From: Tetracentron sinense
Taxonomy: Eukaryota > Streptophyta > Magnoliopsida > Trochodendrales > Trochodendraceae
NCBI GenBank assembly: GCA_015143295.1
Contig: CM026551.1
Span: 50,394,034 to 50,458,033, forward strand
DNA length: 64,000 nt
Direction: 5' to 3'
The position numbers were made by a program, and so were the translations under genes. This document shows positions 20,113 to 33,706 of the stretch, piece after piece. Under the pieces are notes generated by a model that was given only the letters and a program-made list of their open reading frames with translations, was not told the DNA's origin and made no database searches. Within the stretch, counting starts at the first letter, position 1, and each line of letters starts with the position of its first letter.

Positions 20113-22585
20113 CTTAGAAGTACAAAAACTAAAAAGAGGATTGTATTTAGATCGAGTCACTAAAAGGGAATTTCCTTTAAGCAAGAAATTAACTCACCAT
20201 TGATTTATTCCCTTAGCAAAATACTAATACTAGATAAATGATAGTAAAAAAAAATGATGTCACAATAAAACTAAGAGGATTGCTAGCCATATACACCAAT
20301 AGTTACCCAGTACGGGTATAATACGACAATGATCAATTCGGGAAGTACGGGTGTTATACGGGAAAAAACATTGTAAAAATATGGGAAATACACGTGTATT
20401 GTACATGTTTAATACGTAATTCGTGTATTAAACGAGTATTATACGGCGATACGCGTAAAACACGTAACACGACAAAAGTACGCAGTTTTAAATGGCGACC
20501 CCCTTTAAAAGTATTATATGGGTATAATACGGGTGTTTGGTAACTATGTATACACTCCATAATCTTGGCATAAGGACAAACACTCTGGGGTGGGGCCCAC
20601 ACCCTAATGTTTGTTGTGCTGAAAACAATGGGACGTGTACGGCCCCAGGATTCTACAAGCAACAAAATCGTAAAATTAATTTTTTATTCTATAGTAAGAC
20701 TAACAAAATTACGATACGATTAACTAACAAAAAATGGGACTGGAATATTCTAATTACAATAAACTTACGGAGATTGAAGCAGAGAGCGAAAGGATGTCAT
20801 CGATAGCAGCACAAACGAAAGTTGAAGGGTAGCCAAGAGCAACGTGCTACCTAGGGTATATATAGGCCCATAAGCAGAAGTGGCGAGTCCCGACCGTTCA
20901 TTATAGCTCACATGGTGTAGTTGTATATGAAGTACTGTAAAAAAAAAAAGTTCCAAAATCAATTTCTTACATAGAAAATTTTGAAGAAGAATATAAAAAT
21001 ATAAAACTTAAAAATACAAGAACTAAGAAGAGGATTGTATTCAGATCGAGACACTAGAAGGGAATTTCCCTCAAGCAAGATATCAACTCATCATTGATTT
21101 ATTCACTAATCAAAATACTAACACTAGATAAATGATAATAAAAAGAGTATTCACAATAAAACTGATGGGATGGCTAGCCATATACGCCCCACTAGCATGG
21201 AACAAAAAAAAGCTTTGGGTTGGAGCCAAACCCAAATGTTTGTCATACTGGAAACACTGTGACGTCTACGGACCCGCGAGTCTACCGCAACAAAATCTTA
21301 AAACTCATATTTTTATTCTAACATAAGATTAAACTTTAAAGAAATTTAAATTACAAACTACATTAGATAAGATTAACTAACAAAAATAGCACTCCAATAT
21401 TCTAATTACAATAAATTTACCGGGAGTGAACCAAGAGGAAAACGCAGTCATCAACAACAACAAAGACGATAGCTGAAGGGCAGATGAGAGCAACATCCAA
21501 CTTAGGTTTGATGGATCATTTGCAGAAGTCGCGGTTCCCACTCCGTTCCAAATAGCTCACACGGTGTAGTTGTATAAAGGAGTACATAAAAAAAATTCAA
21601 AAAATTAGTTTCCTATATAGAAAATTTTAAAGAAAGAAAGAATATAAAAAAATCGGACTTATAATTACTAGAACTAATACGATGTAGTATTAGAATTGAG
21701 TCACTAGAATGGAACTTTCCATAAGAAGAACATCTACTCACCATTGTTTAATTCGCTAGGCTAAATACTACCACTAGATAAATGATAAAACAAAAGTATG
21801 GCATAATGAAACTACGGGGATTGTTAGCCATATACGCCCCCACAATCTCAACACAAGGACAAACACTTTGGGGTGGGGCCCATACCCCAATGTTTGTCAT
21901 ACTAGAAACAGTGGGACGTGTACGGCCCCATGAGTCTACAAGTAACAAAATCCTAACATTAATATTTTGATTCTAAAGTAAGACTAAACTTTAAATTTTT
22001 AGATTATCAACTGTATTACGATACAAATAAAATCCTAAAATTAATATTTTGATTCTAAAATAAGACTAAAAATTTATAGATTATCAACTGTATTACAAAA
22101 CAATTAACTAACATAAAACAACACTGTAATTATTATAAATACGATAAACTTACCATGTATGAAATCGAGAGCGAAAGGCAATCATCAACAGTAGCACAGA
22201 TGAAAGTTGAAGGGCAGTCGAGAGCAACGTGTAGCCTAGGGTTAATGGCCCATCAGTAGAAGTGACGACTCCAGACTGTTGCATATAGCTCACATGATGT
22301 AGTTCACATACAAAAAAAATTCAGAATCAGTTTCTTGCATAAAAACTTTTGAAGAAAGAAGGAATATAAAAATATAAGACTTAAAAGTACAAGAACGAAT
22401 AAGAGGATTGTATTCAGAGAGAGTCACTAAAAGGGAATTTGCCTTCAATAAGAAATCAACTCACCATTGATTTATTCCCTTAGCAAAATACTAAAACTAG
22501 ATAAATTATAATTAAAAAAAAAGTATGTCACAATAAAACTAAGGGGATTGCTAGCCATATACACCCCCATAATCTCGGCACAAGG

Positions 22586-22624
22586 ACAAACATTTTGGGG
22601 TGGGGTCCACACCCCAATGTTTGT
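22586..22624. repeat. Example of the array palindrome
   Basis: One copy of the roughly 38-bp inverted repeat found in most units. The arms are ACAAACATTTTGGGGTG and CACCCCAATGTTTGT around a short centre GGGTCCA. It is GC-rich in an AT-rich unit, which makes it stand out. It could extrude as a cruciform or fold as an RNA hairpin. Confidence 0.85.
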
Positions 22625-22708
22625 TGTATAGAAAGCAGTGGGACGTTTACAGCCCCATGAGTTTACAAGCAACAAAATCCTAAAATTAATATTTTTATTC
22701 TAAAGTAG

Positions 22709-24498
22709 TGTCCAAAGCCAATGAGAGCTTTAAATGATTGGGAAGTCACCGAGTTCAGAAGGATGTTCAAGAGATTGGGGTCCCCTCCTGCAATCTCTCA
22801 GGGCCAGGATGTTAGATTATGGTCTAGAGGCAACAAGGGTCGTTTTTCAGTGATATCTCAAGTTCAAATATTTGGATCCAATCCATCTACTCCGTTTCCT
22901 CACATGGCTGGGTTAAATCTTGTCCAAAGTATCTTTCTTTCTATGGAATCTGGCTTTTAATAAAATACTTACATGTGATCACTTGAAATCTAGAGGGTGG
23001 GGGATGGCTAATCATTGTTTCAAGTGCCACCAAGAGGAAGAGTCGGTCAATCACCTACTCTTGCATTGTCCAGTAGCATGCAAGGTTCTGAATATCGATA
23101 TCGCATGTCATTTTGAGCCTTGGAAAAAAGGTATATCGAGGATATTTCGCAAGATATATCATATCGCGGGAACAATATCGCACGTGAAGGAAAAAATCAA
23201 AAAAAATATGAAAAACATAAAATTTTTCAATGAAACTTCAGGAAATGTTAAAATAAATGTTAATACACATCTGAGAATGAAAAAATTTTTAAAAATAAAA
23301 ATGTATATAAGAGATGCAATGAGAAGGGAGCCAAAGACGTACGCTGATGCTGACGACAATGTATGACTTACTAATATTGATGTAACTTACATAAAAAGTA
23401 GCATTCATTTCTCAATCAAACATAACAATTAACTCAAATACAATCAAAATCAATACTAAGAATAGTTAAAATTAAAAACATTGTATTAAGATTTTATTGA
23501 ATTTTTTATTGAGTATTATAAAAATCAATACTACGAATAGTTAAATAATATTTAATTTATAATATAAAATATAATTAGGTTAATACTTGCAACACAGGAG
23601 TAATATGGTCATTTATACAAAATTTTAAAAATCTTTATTGTAATTAGTGTAATCTAAGGGAGGGTTTTGAAATATAGATAAGAATGAAATTAATTTATAA
23701 AGAGGCATTTAAAATTATAATTTTATACCATAAGTTCTATTTTGTAAATGACCATTACAACTTAAGTATAAATAAGTAAGCAATAGAAAATATATATATA
23801 TAAAAAAGCAATAGAAAATATTTCGACCGAAATATACGAAATTTCGATCGAAATTTACGAATTTTTGTAAAAACCGTGTGAGAAAATGTAAAAAAAAACC
23901 CAGGGGGAAATATTTCGATCGAAATTTGTGAAATTTTATAAAAACCAAAATACATGGTTCAGATGTTTCGGAACCCGTCGAGATCGAAAAATATCATCAA
24001 AATATACGAAATTTCGTCGAAATTTCAAACATTGGTAGCATTTGAGGTTTGAAGTTTCTTTCTATCTCGTTTGGGCGTGGATTGGGTCTTTCTCTCTTCC
24101 CTTCACAACTTCTTATCTTGTTAGAGGTGGTTGGTGGAGACGACTCATGTTGGGTTATTAGGCGAGTTTTGCCGAGTGCTATAGCATGGTCCATTTGGAA
24201 GGAAAGGAACAAGAGAGTATTTGAAAACTCTTCCTCATCCCTCTATCACATTTGCGCTCATATTCGGTCGATGGTCATGGCATGGTGCTCGCATAGGCAG
24301 GAGGGGGTAAACTTGGGTATACTACTAGCCTCATTTTGTATAGGGGTTGAGGAGCTGATATTAGGAACTTATACGACACTTAAGCCTTCCGCTTGTTATC
24401 TTCTAGCATTGGCTCATGACCTCATGAGCCAAGCTTTGTCCTTATCTTTGTAGGTTTGATTACTCTTTTTTAATATTACTGCATAAATTACCCATAAA
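22709..24498 (+). mobile_element. L1-type LINE 3' fragment in the array, split by a hAT element
   Basis: The first part (22709-23080) reads RALNDWEVTEFRRMFKRLGS, then VSFFLWNLAFNKILTCDHLK and CFKCHQEEESVNHLLLHCPV, the zf-RVT region of plant LINE ORF2. The second part (24043-24453) resumes with AIAWSIWKERNKRVFENSSS and runs to the ORF2 end, followed by an A run at about 24488-24497. The core RT and endonuclease are absent, so this is a 5'-truncated copy. Array sequence lies on both sides. About 70 bp of the unit is missing at the left junction, and no clear TSD was seen. Confidence 0.8.
23081..24034. mobile_element. hAT-type non-autonomous element (CGATAT/TTTCGA-rich) nested in the LINE
   Basis: Flanked by GTAGCATG (23073-23080) and GTAGCATT (24035-24042), a 7-of-8 TSD that splits the LINE zinc-binding region. 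Ends are CAAGGTTCTGAATATCG and, inverted, CAATGTTTGAAATTTCG. The 954-bp interior is AT-rich, with ATATCG motifs near the left end and ATTTCGATCGAAAT palindromes near the right. No transposase. Same architecture as the elements at 19351 and 55465. Confidence 0.78.
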
Positions 24499-24987
24499 AA
24501 AAAAATATTATGATACGATTAACTAACAAAAAAATAGCACTGCAATATTCTAATTATGATAAACTTATCGAGATTGTAGCAGAGAGCGAAAGAATGTCAT
24601 TGATAGCAGCACAGACAAAAGTTGAAGGATAGCCGAGAGCAACGTGCAACCTAGGGTAATAAGCCCATAAGTTGAAGTGGCGAGTCCCGATCGTTCCATA
24701 CAGCTCACATGGTGTAGTTGTAAATGAAGGAGTACATAAAAAAAAGTTTCAAAATCAGTTTCTTACATAAAAAATTTTGAAGAAAAAAGAATATAAAAAT
24801 ATTAAAAGTACAAGGACTAAGAAGAGGACTGTATTCAGATCGAGACACTCAAAGGGAATTTCCCTTTAAGCAAGATATCAACTCATCATTGATTTACTCA
24901 TTAAGCTAAATACTAACACTAGATAAATAATAATAAAAAAAGTATTCACAATAAAACTAAAGGGATGGCTATCCAAGTAGCTATATA

Positions 24988-25596
24988 TGTTGAATAGGCT
25001 TTATTCCTATAGGTCTTGTCTTTTTGTTATCTCTTATAGATTGTATTGTGGGTCTAATATTAGTATCTCTTATATACTAATGAATATAAAAAATAAAGTG
25101 TGTGAGACAGATCATTAATCTCTCTCACTATTTTCCCCTAAACCTAATCTCCTTCTCATTCTTCTTCTTTTTCCCCTCTCTCTCAAACCCTAACTTCTAA
25201 CCCTAATAACCTCACAAACTAAACCAACTTGGTATCAAAACCAAAGAGAAGACCCAAGGATTAATACTCAGCAGGAAAAACTCGGGGTGCTGACGTCAAA
25301 CATACGGAACCGTACGGACAAACGCATCATAATTTTTTGCGTCAGAATTTTTTTCGATTCCATGTGATAGAGCGTGATTTTCTGAGAATTGTGGTTATTT
25401 TATAAGAATTTTCTGAGATCCGAAAATGTACTTTTTCTGAGTTTTCATCAAAAATTAGAAAAAAATTTCAGATCTATTTTTTGGATTATGTGATTGATTT
25501 AGGAGTTTTTTGGGGACTCAAACCTATTGTGTTTGATCAATCTCCAAATCTCACTACTATTCTCTTGTTGTTCTAGTAATTGTTTTTATCGATTTC
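24988..25596 (+). mobile_element. LTR-retrotransposon fragment: short 5' LTR, primer-binding site, leader
   Basis: A TGTTGAATAGG start at 24988, a TATA-like TATACTAATGAATATAAA region, and an end near 25226 are followed immediately by TTGGTATCA (25229-25237), the usual initiator-Met tRNA primer-binding site of plant Copia elements. About 360 bp of leader follow before array sequence resumes at about 25597. No coding region and no second LTR remain, so it is a heavily deleted fossil. The LTR would be only about 240 bp. Confidence 0.6.
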
Positions 25597-28500
25597 GACA
25601 TGGTGTGGTTGTAAATGAAGGAGTACATAAACAAAAGTTCCAAAATAAGTTTCTTACAAAGAAAATTTTGAAGAAAAAAAGAATATTAAATTATAAGACT
25701 TTTAAAAGTACAAGAACTAAAAGAGGACTGTATTCAGATCAAGTCATTAGAAGGGAACTTCCCTTAAGTAAGACATCTACTCACCATTGATTTACTCACT
25801 TAGCTAAATACTAACCCTAGATGAATGATAATAAAAAAAACGTATTTCACAATATAATTTAAGGGAATGGCTAGCCATATACACCCCCACTAGCATGGAA
25901 TAAATAAAAACTTTGGGGTGGGGCCCAAACCTAATTGTTTGTCATACTAGAAACAATGGGACGTCTACGGCCCGCGAGTCTACAACAACAAAATCTTAAA
26001 AATAATATTTTTATTCCAAAATAAAATTCAACTTTAAGAAATTTAGATTAAAAACTCTATTACGACAAGATTAACTAACAAAATAGTACTGCAGTATTCT
26101 AATTACAATAAATTTACTGGGAGTGAAGCCGAGAGCAAAACGTAGTCATCGACAACATTGAAGACGATAGCTGAAGGGCAGTTGAGAGCAACGTGCAACT
26201 TAGGTTTGATGGACCATTCGCAGAAGTCGAGGTTCCCGCCCAGTTCCAAATAGCTCACACGGTGTATTTTTATAATGAAGGAGTACATGAAAAAAAATTC
26301 CAAAAATTAGTTTACGAAAAAGTAAAAATTTTGAAGAAAGAAAGAAAAAAGAAAAAATCAGACATAAAACTACAAGAACTAAGACGATGTAGTATTTGGA
26401 TTGAGTCACTAGAATGGAATTTCCCTTAAGGAGAACACGCTATGCTAAATACTAACACTAGATAAATGATAAAAAAGTATGGCATAATTAAACTAAGGGG
26501 ATTGCTAGCCATATATGACCCACAATCTCGGCACAAGGACAAACACTTCGAGGTTGGACTCACACCTCAATGCTTGTCGTACTAGAAATGTTAGGACGTG
26601 TATGGCTCCATGAGTCTATAAGCAACAAAATCCTAAAGTTAATATCTTGATTCTAAAGTAAGACTAAACTTTATATTTTTAGATTATTAATTGTATTACG
26701 ATACAATTAACAAACATAAAATTGCATTGCAATATTATAATTACGATATACTTACCAGGTATGAAAATGAGAGCGACAGGCAGTCATCGACAACAACACA
26801 AACAAAATTTCAAGGGCAGCTGAGAGCATCGTCCACCATAGGATTAATGGCCCATCAGCAGAATTGGCGATTCTAGACCGTTCTATATAGCTTAGATAGT
26901 GTAGTTCTAAATGAAGGAATACATATAAAACAAATGCAGAATTAGTTTCACATAGAAAATTTTGAAGAAATATATAAAAATAAACTTAAAAGTACAAGAA
27001 CTAAGAAGACGACTGTATTTAGATCGAGTCACTAGAAAAGACTTTCCCTTACAAGAAACCTACTCAACATTGATTTACTACTCCCTAAACAAAACACCAA
27101 CACTAGATAAATGATAAAAAAAAAGTATGACAGAATAAAACTAAGGAGATTGCTAGCCAAATACAACCCCACAATCTCGGCACAAGGACAAACACTTTGG
27201 GATAGGACCAACACCCTAATGTTTGTCGAACTACAAACAATGAGACATGTACGACCCCATGAGTCTACAAGCAACAAAATCCAAAAATTAATAGTTTTAA
27301 TCTAGAGTAAGACTAAACTTTAAATTTTTAGATTATCAACTGTATTGCAATACAATACAATACAATAAAACATAAAATAGCGCTGCATTATTCTAATTAC
27401 GATAAACTTATCAAGATTGAAGCATAGAGCAATGCGCAACCTAAGGAAATCGGCCCATAAGCAGAAGTGGCGAGTCTCGACCGTTCCGCATAGTTCAAAT
27501 AGTGTAGTTGTGAATGAAAGAGTACATAAAAAAAATATAAAAAAATCCAAAATCATTTTTTTACATAGAAAATTTTAAAGAAAGAAGGAATATAAAGACT
27601 TAAAAGTACAAGAACTAAGAAGAGAATCATATTCAGATCGAGTCACTAGAAGAGAATTTGTCTTAAGCAAGACATCTACTCACCATTGATTTACTCACAA
27701 AGCTAAATACTCACCTTGATGGACCATTTGTAGAAGTCGCGGTTCCCGCCGCATTGCAAATAGCTCAGACGGTGTAGTTGTATAAAGGAGTACATGAAAA
27801 ATAATTCAAAAAATTAGTTTCTTAACTCGAAAATTTTGAAGAAAAAAAGAATAAAAAATTCAGATTAAAACAACAAGAAATAAGACGATATAGTATTCAG
27901 ATTGAGTCACTAGAAGGGAATTTCCTGTAAAAAGAACATCTACTCACCATTTTTTAAGTCGCAACGCTAAATACTAACACTAGATAAAGGATAAAAAAAA
28001 AGTATAGCATAATAAAACAAAAGGGATTTCTAGCCATATACGTCTCCACAATCTCAGCACAAGGACAAAAACTTTGGAATGGGGCCCACACCCCAATGTT
28101 TGTTGTATTGGAAACAATGGGACGTATAAGGCCCCACGAGTCTAGAAGCAACAAAATCCTAAAATTACCATTTTGATTCCAAAGTAAGACTAAACTTTAA
28201 AATTTTAGATTATCAACGGTATTACAATACAATTAATTAACATAAAAGAGCACAACAATATTATAATTACGGTAAACATACCGAGTACGACACTGAGAGT
28301 GAAAGGCAGTCATCGAAGGCAGGAAAGGCAAAAGTTGAAAGGCAGCCAAGAGCAACATGCAGCCTAGGTGAAGTTCACATGGTGAAGTTCATCAACAGAA
28401 GTGGTGATTCCAGCCCGTTCCATATAGCTTACATGGTGAAGTTCTAAATGAAGGAATATATATAAAAAAATTTAAAATCAGTTTCTTACATAGAAAGTTT

Positions 28501-29394
28501 TGAAGAAAGAAGGAATACAAAAATATAATACTTAAAAGTACGATAACTAAGAAGAGGATTATATTCGGATCGAGTCACTAGAGTGGAATTTCCCTTAAGC
28601 AAGACATCTACTCACCATTGATTTACTCACTTAGCTAAATATTAACACTAGATAAATGATAAAAAAAACATATTTCACAATATAATTTAAGGGAATGGCT
28701 ACTAGTATATGCTCCCACTAGCATGGAATAGATAACTTTGGGGTGGGGTCCAAACCCAATTGTTTGTCATACTGGAAACAATGGGACGTCTACGGCCCCG
28801 CGACTCTACAACAACAAAATCTTAAAACTAATAAGATTCGACATTAAACAATTTAGATTGCAAACTCTATTACGATAAGATTAACAAACAAAAATAGCAC
28901 TGCAGAATTCTAATCACAATAAATTTACTAGCAGTGAAGCCGAGAGCAAAACGTAGTCATCGACAACAACAAAGATGATAGCTGAAGGGCAGTTGAGAGC
29001 AACATGCAACTTAGGATTGATGAACCATTTGCAGAAGTCGTGGTTCCCGCCCAGTTCCAAATAGCTCACGTGGTGTATATTGATGGAGTACAAGAAAAAA
29101 ATTCAAAAATTAGTTTCTTAAAAACCAAAATTTTGAATAAAGAAAGAAAATAAAAAAATTAGACATAAAACTACAAGAACTAAGACGATGTAGTATTCAG
29201 ATTGAGTCACTAGAATGGAATTTCCCTTAAGAAGAACTTATACTCACCATTGTTTAACTTGCTACGCTAAATACTAACACTTGCCGTCCTAGAAACAGTG
29301 TAACGTGTACAGCCCCACGAGTCTACCAACAACAAAATCCTAAAGTTAATATCTTGATTCTAAAGTAAGAGTAAACTTTATATTTTTAAAAGTT

Positions 29395-29545
29395 ATTATA
29401 ATTGGATCAGATCGGATCAGATCGCCATTTATCCGGATCCGTTCTGATTATAATCGAATTTCATCTTAGTAATCTGATCCGGCGGATCACTAATAAGGTC
29501 CAGAATCCGGATCCGATCCATTGAGTATTAACAGTCCTAGTCACT
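29395..29545. repeat. GGATC-rich insertion ending ...ACAGTCCTAG
   Basis: About 150 bp foreign to the array unit, made largely of GATCAGATCGGATC / GGATCCGGAT-type motifs. Its right edge CATTGAGTATTAACAGTCCTAG resembles the right edge of the 42841-44137 insertion. About 330 bp of the array unit is lost at this site. Probably a fragment of a TAGGGCTGTCAA-type hAT element. Confidence 0.4.
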
Positions 29546-32500
29546 AAAATGGAATTTCCCTTCAGAAGAACATCTACTGACCATTGTTTAACTCGTTACG
29601 CTAAATACTAACACTAGATAAAAGATAAAAAAAAGTATGGCATAATAAAACTAAAGGATTGCTAGCCATATACGCCCCACAATCTCAGCACAAGGACAAA
29701 CACTTTGGGGTTGGGCCCACACCCCAATGTTGGTGGTACTGAGAAACAGTGGAACGTGTACAGCCCCATGAGTCTACAAGCAACAAAATTCTCAACTTAA
29801 TATCTTGATTGTAAAGTAAGACTGAACTTTAAAAATTTAGATTATCAATTGTATTACGATACAATTAACAAACATAAAATAACACTGTAATAATATAATT
29901 ACGATAAACTTACCGGGTATTAAACTGAGAGCGAAAGGCAGTCATCGATAGCAACATAAACGAAAGTTAAAGGGCAGCTGATAGCAATGTGTAGCATAGG
30001 GTAATGGCCCATCAGCAGAATTGGCGATTCGAGACCGTTCCATATAGCTCACATGGTGTACTTCTAAATGAAGGAATACACATAAAAAAAATTAAAATCA
30101 GTTTCTTACATATAAATATTGAAGAAAAAGGAATATAAAAAATATATAACTTAAAAGTACAAGAACTAAGAAGAAGACTGTACTTAGATCGAGTCACTAG
30201 AAGGGAATTTCCATTACAAGAAATCTACTCACCATTGATTTACTCACTAAGCTAAATACTCACCTTGATGGAAAATTTGCAGAAGTCGCGGTTCCCGCCC
30301 CGTTCCAAATAGCTCACACGGTGTAGTTGTATAATGAAGGAGTACATGAAAAATAATCAAAAAATTAATTTCTTAAATAGAAAATTTTGAAAAAACAAAG
30401 AATTAAAAAATCAGACTTAAAACAAGAAGAACTAAAATGATGTAGCATTCAGATTGAGTCACTAAATGGAATTTCCCGTAAAAAGAACAACTACTCACCA
30501 TTCTTTAACTCGCTACACTAAATACTAACACTAGATAAATGATAAAAGAAAAGTATAGCATAATAAAACTAAGAGGATTGCAAGCCATATACGTCCCAAC
30601 AATCTCAGCACAAGGACAAAAACTTTGGGGTGGGGCCCACACCCCAATGTTTGTCGTACTAGAAACAATGGTACATGTACGGCCCCACGAGTCTACAAGT
30701 AACAAAATCCTAAAATTACTATTATTATTCCTTAGTAAGGACTAAACTTTAAAATTTTCGATTATGAACTGTATTATGATACAATTAACTAACATAAAAG
30801 AGCACAACAATATTATAATTATGATAAACTTACTAGGTACGAAACCAAGAGCGAAAGGTAGTCATCGAAAGCAGCATAGGCGAAAGTTGAAGGGCAGCCA
30901 AGAGCAACGTGCAGCCTAGGGTTAATGGCCCATCAGCAGAAGTGGCAATTCAAGACCATTCCATATAGTTCACATGGTGTAGTTCTAAATGAATGAATAA
31001 ATATTAAAAAAAATTCAAAATCAGTTTCTTATATAGAAAATTTTGAAGAAAGAAGGAATATAAAAATATAATACTTAAAAGTATGAGGGACAAAGAAGAT
31101 GATTGTACTCAGATCGAGTCACTAAAGGGGAATTTCCCTTAAGCAAGACATCTACTCACCATTGATGTACTCACTAAGCTAAATACTCACCTTGATGGAC
31201 CATTTGCAGAAGTCGTGGTTCCCGCCCGTTCCAAATAGCTCACACGGTGTAGTTGTATAATGAAGGAGTACAAGAAAATAATTCAAAAATTAATTTCTTA
31301 AATAGAAAATTTTGAGGAAAGAAAGAACAAAAAAATCAAACTTAAAACAATAAGAACTAAGATGAGTCATTAAAATGAAATTTCCCGTAAAAAGAACAAC
31401 TACTCACCATTGTTTAACTTGCTACACTAAATATTAACACTAGATAAACGATTAAAAAAAATATAGCATAATAAAACTAAGGGGATTTCTAGCCATATAC
31501 ACCCCCACAATCACAGTACAAGGACCAAAACTTTAGGGTGGGGCCCACACTCCAATATTTTTCGTACTGGAAGACCAAAACTTTTAAATTTTAGGGTGGG
31601 GACCACACTCCAACAAAATCCTAAAATTACTATTTTGATTCCCAAGTAAGACCAAAACTTTTAAATTTTAGATTATCAACAGTATTACAATACAATTAAC
31701 TAACATAAAAGAGCACAACAATATTACAATTACGATAAACTTATCGGGTACGAAACCGAGAGTGAAAGACATTCATTGAAAGCAACACATGCGAAAGTTG
31801 AAGGGCAGCCGAGAGCAATGTGCAACCTAGGGTTAATAGCCCATCAGCAGACATGGCAATTCCAGACCGTTCCATATAGCTCACATGGTGTAGTTCTAAA
31901 TGAAGCAATTGGAATAACAAAAAAATTCAAAATCAATTTCTTACATAGAAAATTTTGAAGAAAGAAAATATAAAATATAATACTTAAAAGTACGAGAACT
32001 AAAAAGAGAATTGTATTCAAATCGAGTCACTAATAGGGAATTTCCCTTAAGTAAGACATCTATTCACCATTGATTTACTCACTTAGCTAAATACTAATAC
32101 TAGATAAATGATAAAAAAAACGTATTTCACAATATAATTTAAGGGAATGGCTAGCAATATACACCCGCACAAGCATGGAATAGATAAAAACTTTCGGGTG
32201 GGGACCAAACCCAATTGTTTGTCATACTGGTAGCAGTGGGACGTCTACGACCCCACGAGTCTACAGGTACAAAATCCTAAAACTTATATTTGTATTCCAA
32301 AATAAGATTTAACTTTAAGAAATTTAGATTACTTCACGATAAGATTAACTAACAAAACTAGCACTGCGGAATTCTAATTACAATAAATTTACCGGGAGTG
32401 TGTCGAGAGCAAAACATAGTCATCGACAGCAGCAAAGACAACAAAAAATACTAACACTAGATAAATGATTAAAAAAAAACTATAGCATAATAAAACTAAG

Positions 32501-33706
32501 GCGATTGCTAGCCATATACGCCCCCACAATCTCAACACAAGGACAAAAACTTTAGGGTGGGGCCCACACCCCAATGTTTGTCATACTGGATACAGTGGGA
32601 CATGTCCAGCCCCACGAGTCTACAAGCAACAAAATCCTTAAATTACTATTTTGATTCCTAAGATAGACTAAACTTTTAATTTTTAGATTATCAACAGTAT
32701 TACGATACAATTAACTAACATAAAAGAATACAACAATATTATAATTACAATAAACTTACCTTGTACGAAATCGAGAATGAAAGGCATTCATCGAAGGTAG
32801 CACATCCGAAAGTTGAAGGGCAACCGAGAGCAATGCGCAACCTAGGGTTAATAGCCCATTAGCAGACATAGCGATTCAAGATCGTTCTATATAGCTCACA
32901 TGGTGTAGTTCTAAATGAATGAATACATATAAAAAAAATTCAAAATTAGCTTTTTACATAAAATTTTTTGTAGAAACAACGAATATAAAAATATAATACT
33001 TAAAAGTACGAGAACTAAGAAGAGGATTTTATTCATATCAAATCACTAGAAGGGAATTTCCCTTAAGCAAGACATCTACTCACAATATAATTTAAGGGAA
33101 TGACTAGCAATATACGCCCCCAGTAGCATGGAATAGATAAAAACTTTCAGGTGGGGCCCAAACCCAATTGTTTGTCATACTGTAAACAATGGGACGTCTA
33201 CGGCCCCGTGAGTCTACATCAACAAAATCCTAAAACTAATATTTTTATTCCAAAATAAGATTTAACTTTAAGAAATTTAGATTACAAACACTATTACAAT
33301 AAGATTAACTAAAAAACCAACACTGTAGTATTCTAATTACAATAAATTTATTGGGAGTGAAGCCCGAGAGCAAAACATAGTCATCGACAGCAGCAAAGAC
33401 GATAACTAAAGGGCAGTTGAGAGCAACATGTAACTTAGGTTCGATGGACTATTTGCAGAAGTCGCGGTTCTCACCCAGTTTCAAATAGCTCACACGGTGT
33501 ATTTGTATAATTAAGGAGTAAATGAAAAAAAATTCAAAAAATTAGTTTCTTAAAAAGCAAAATTTTGAAGAAAGAATATTAAAAAATCAGACATAAAACA
33601 ACAAGAACTAAGACGATATAGTATTTGGATTGAGTCACTAGAATGGAATTTCCATTAAGAAGAACATCTAATCTGCATTGTTTAACTTGCTACTCTAAAT
33701 ATAAAC

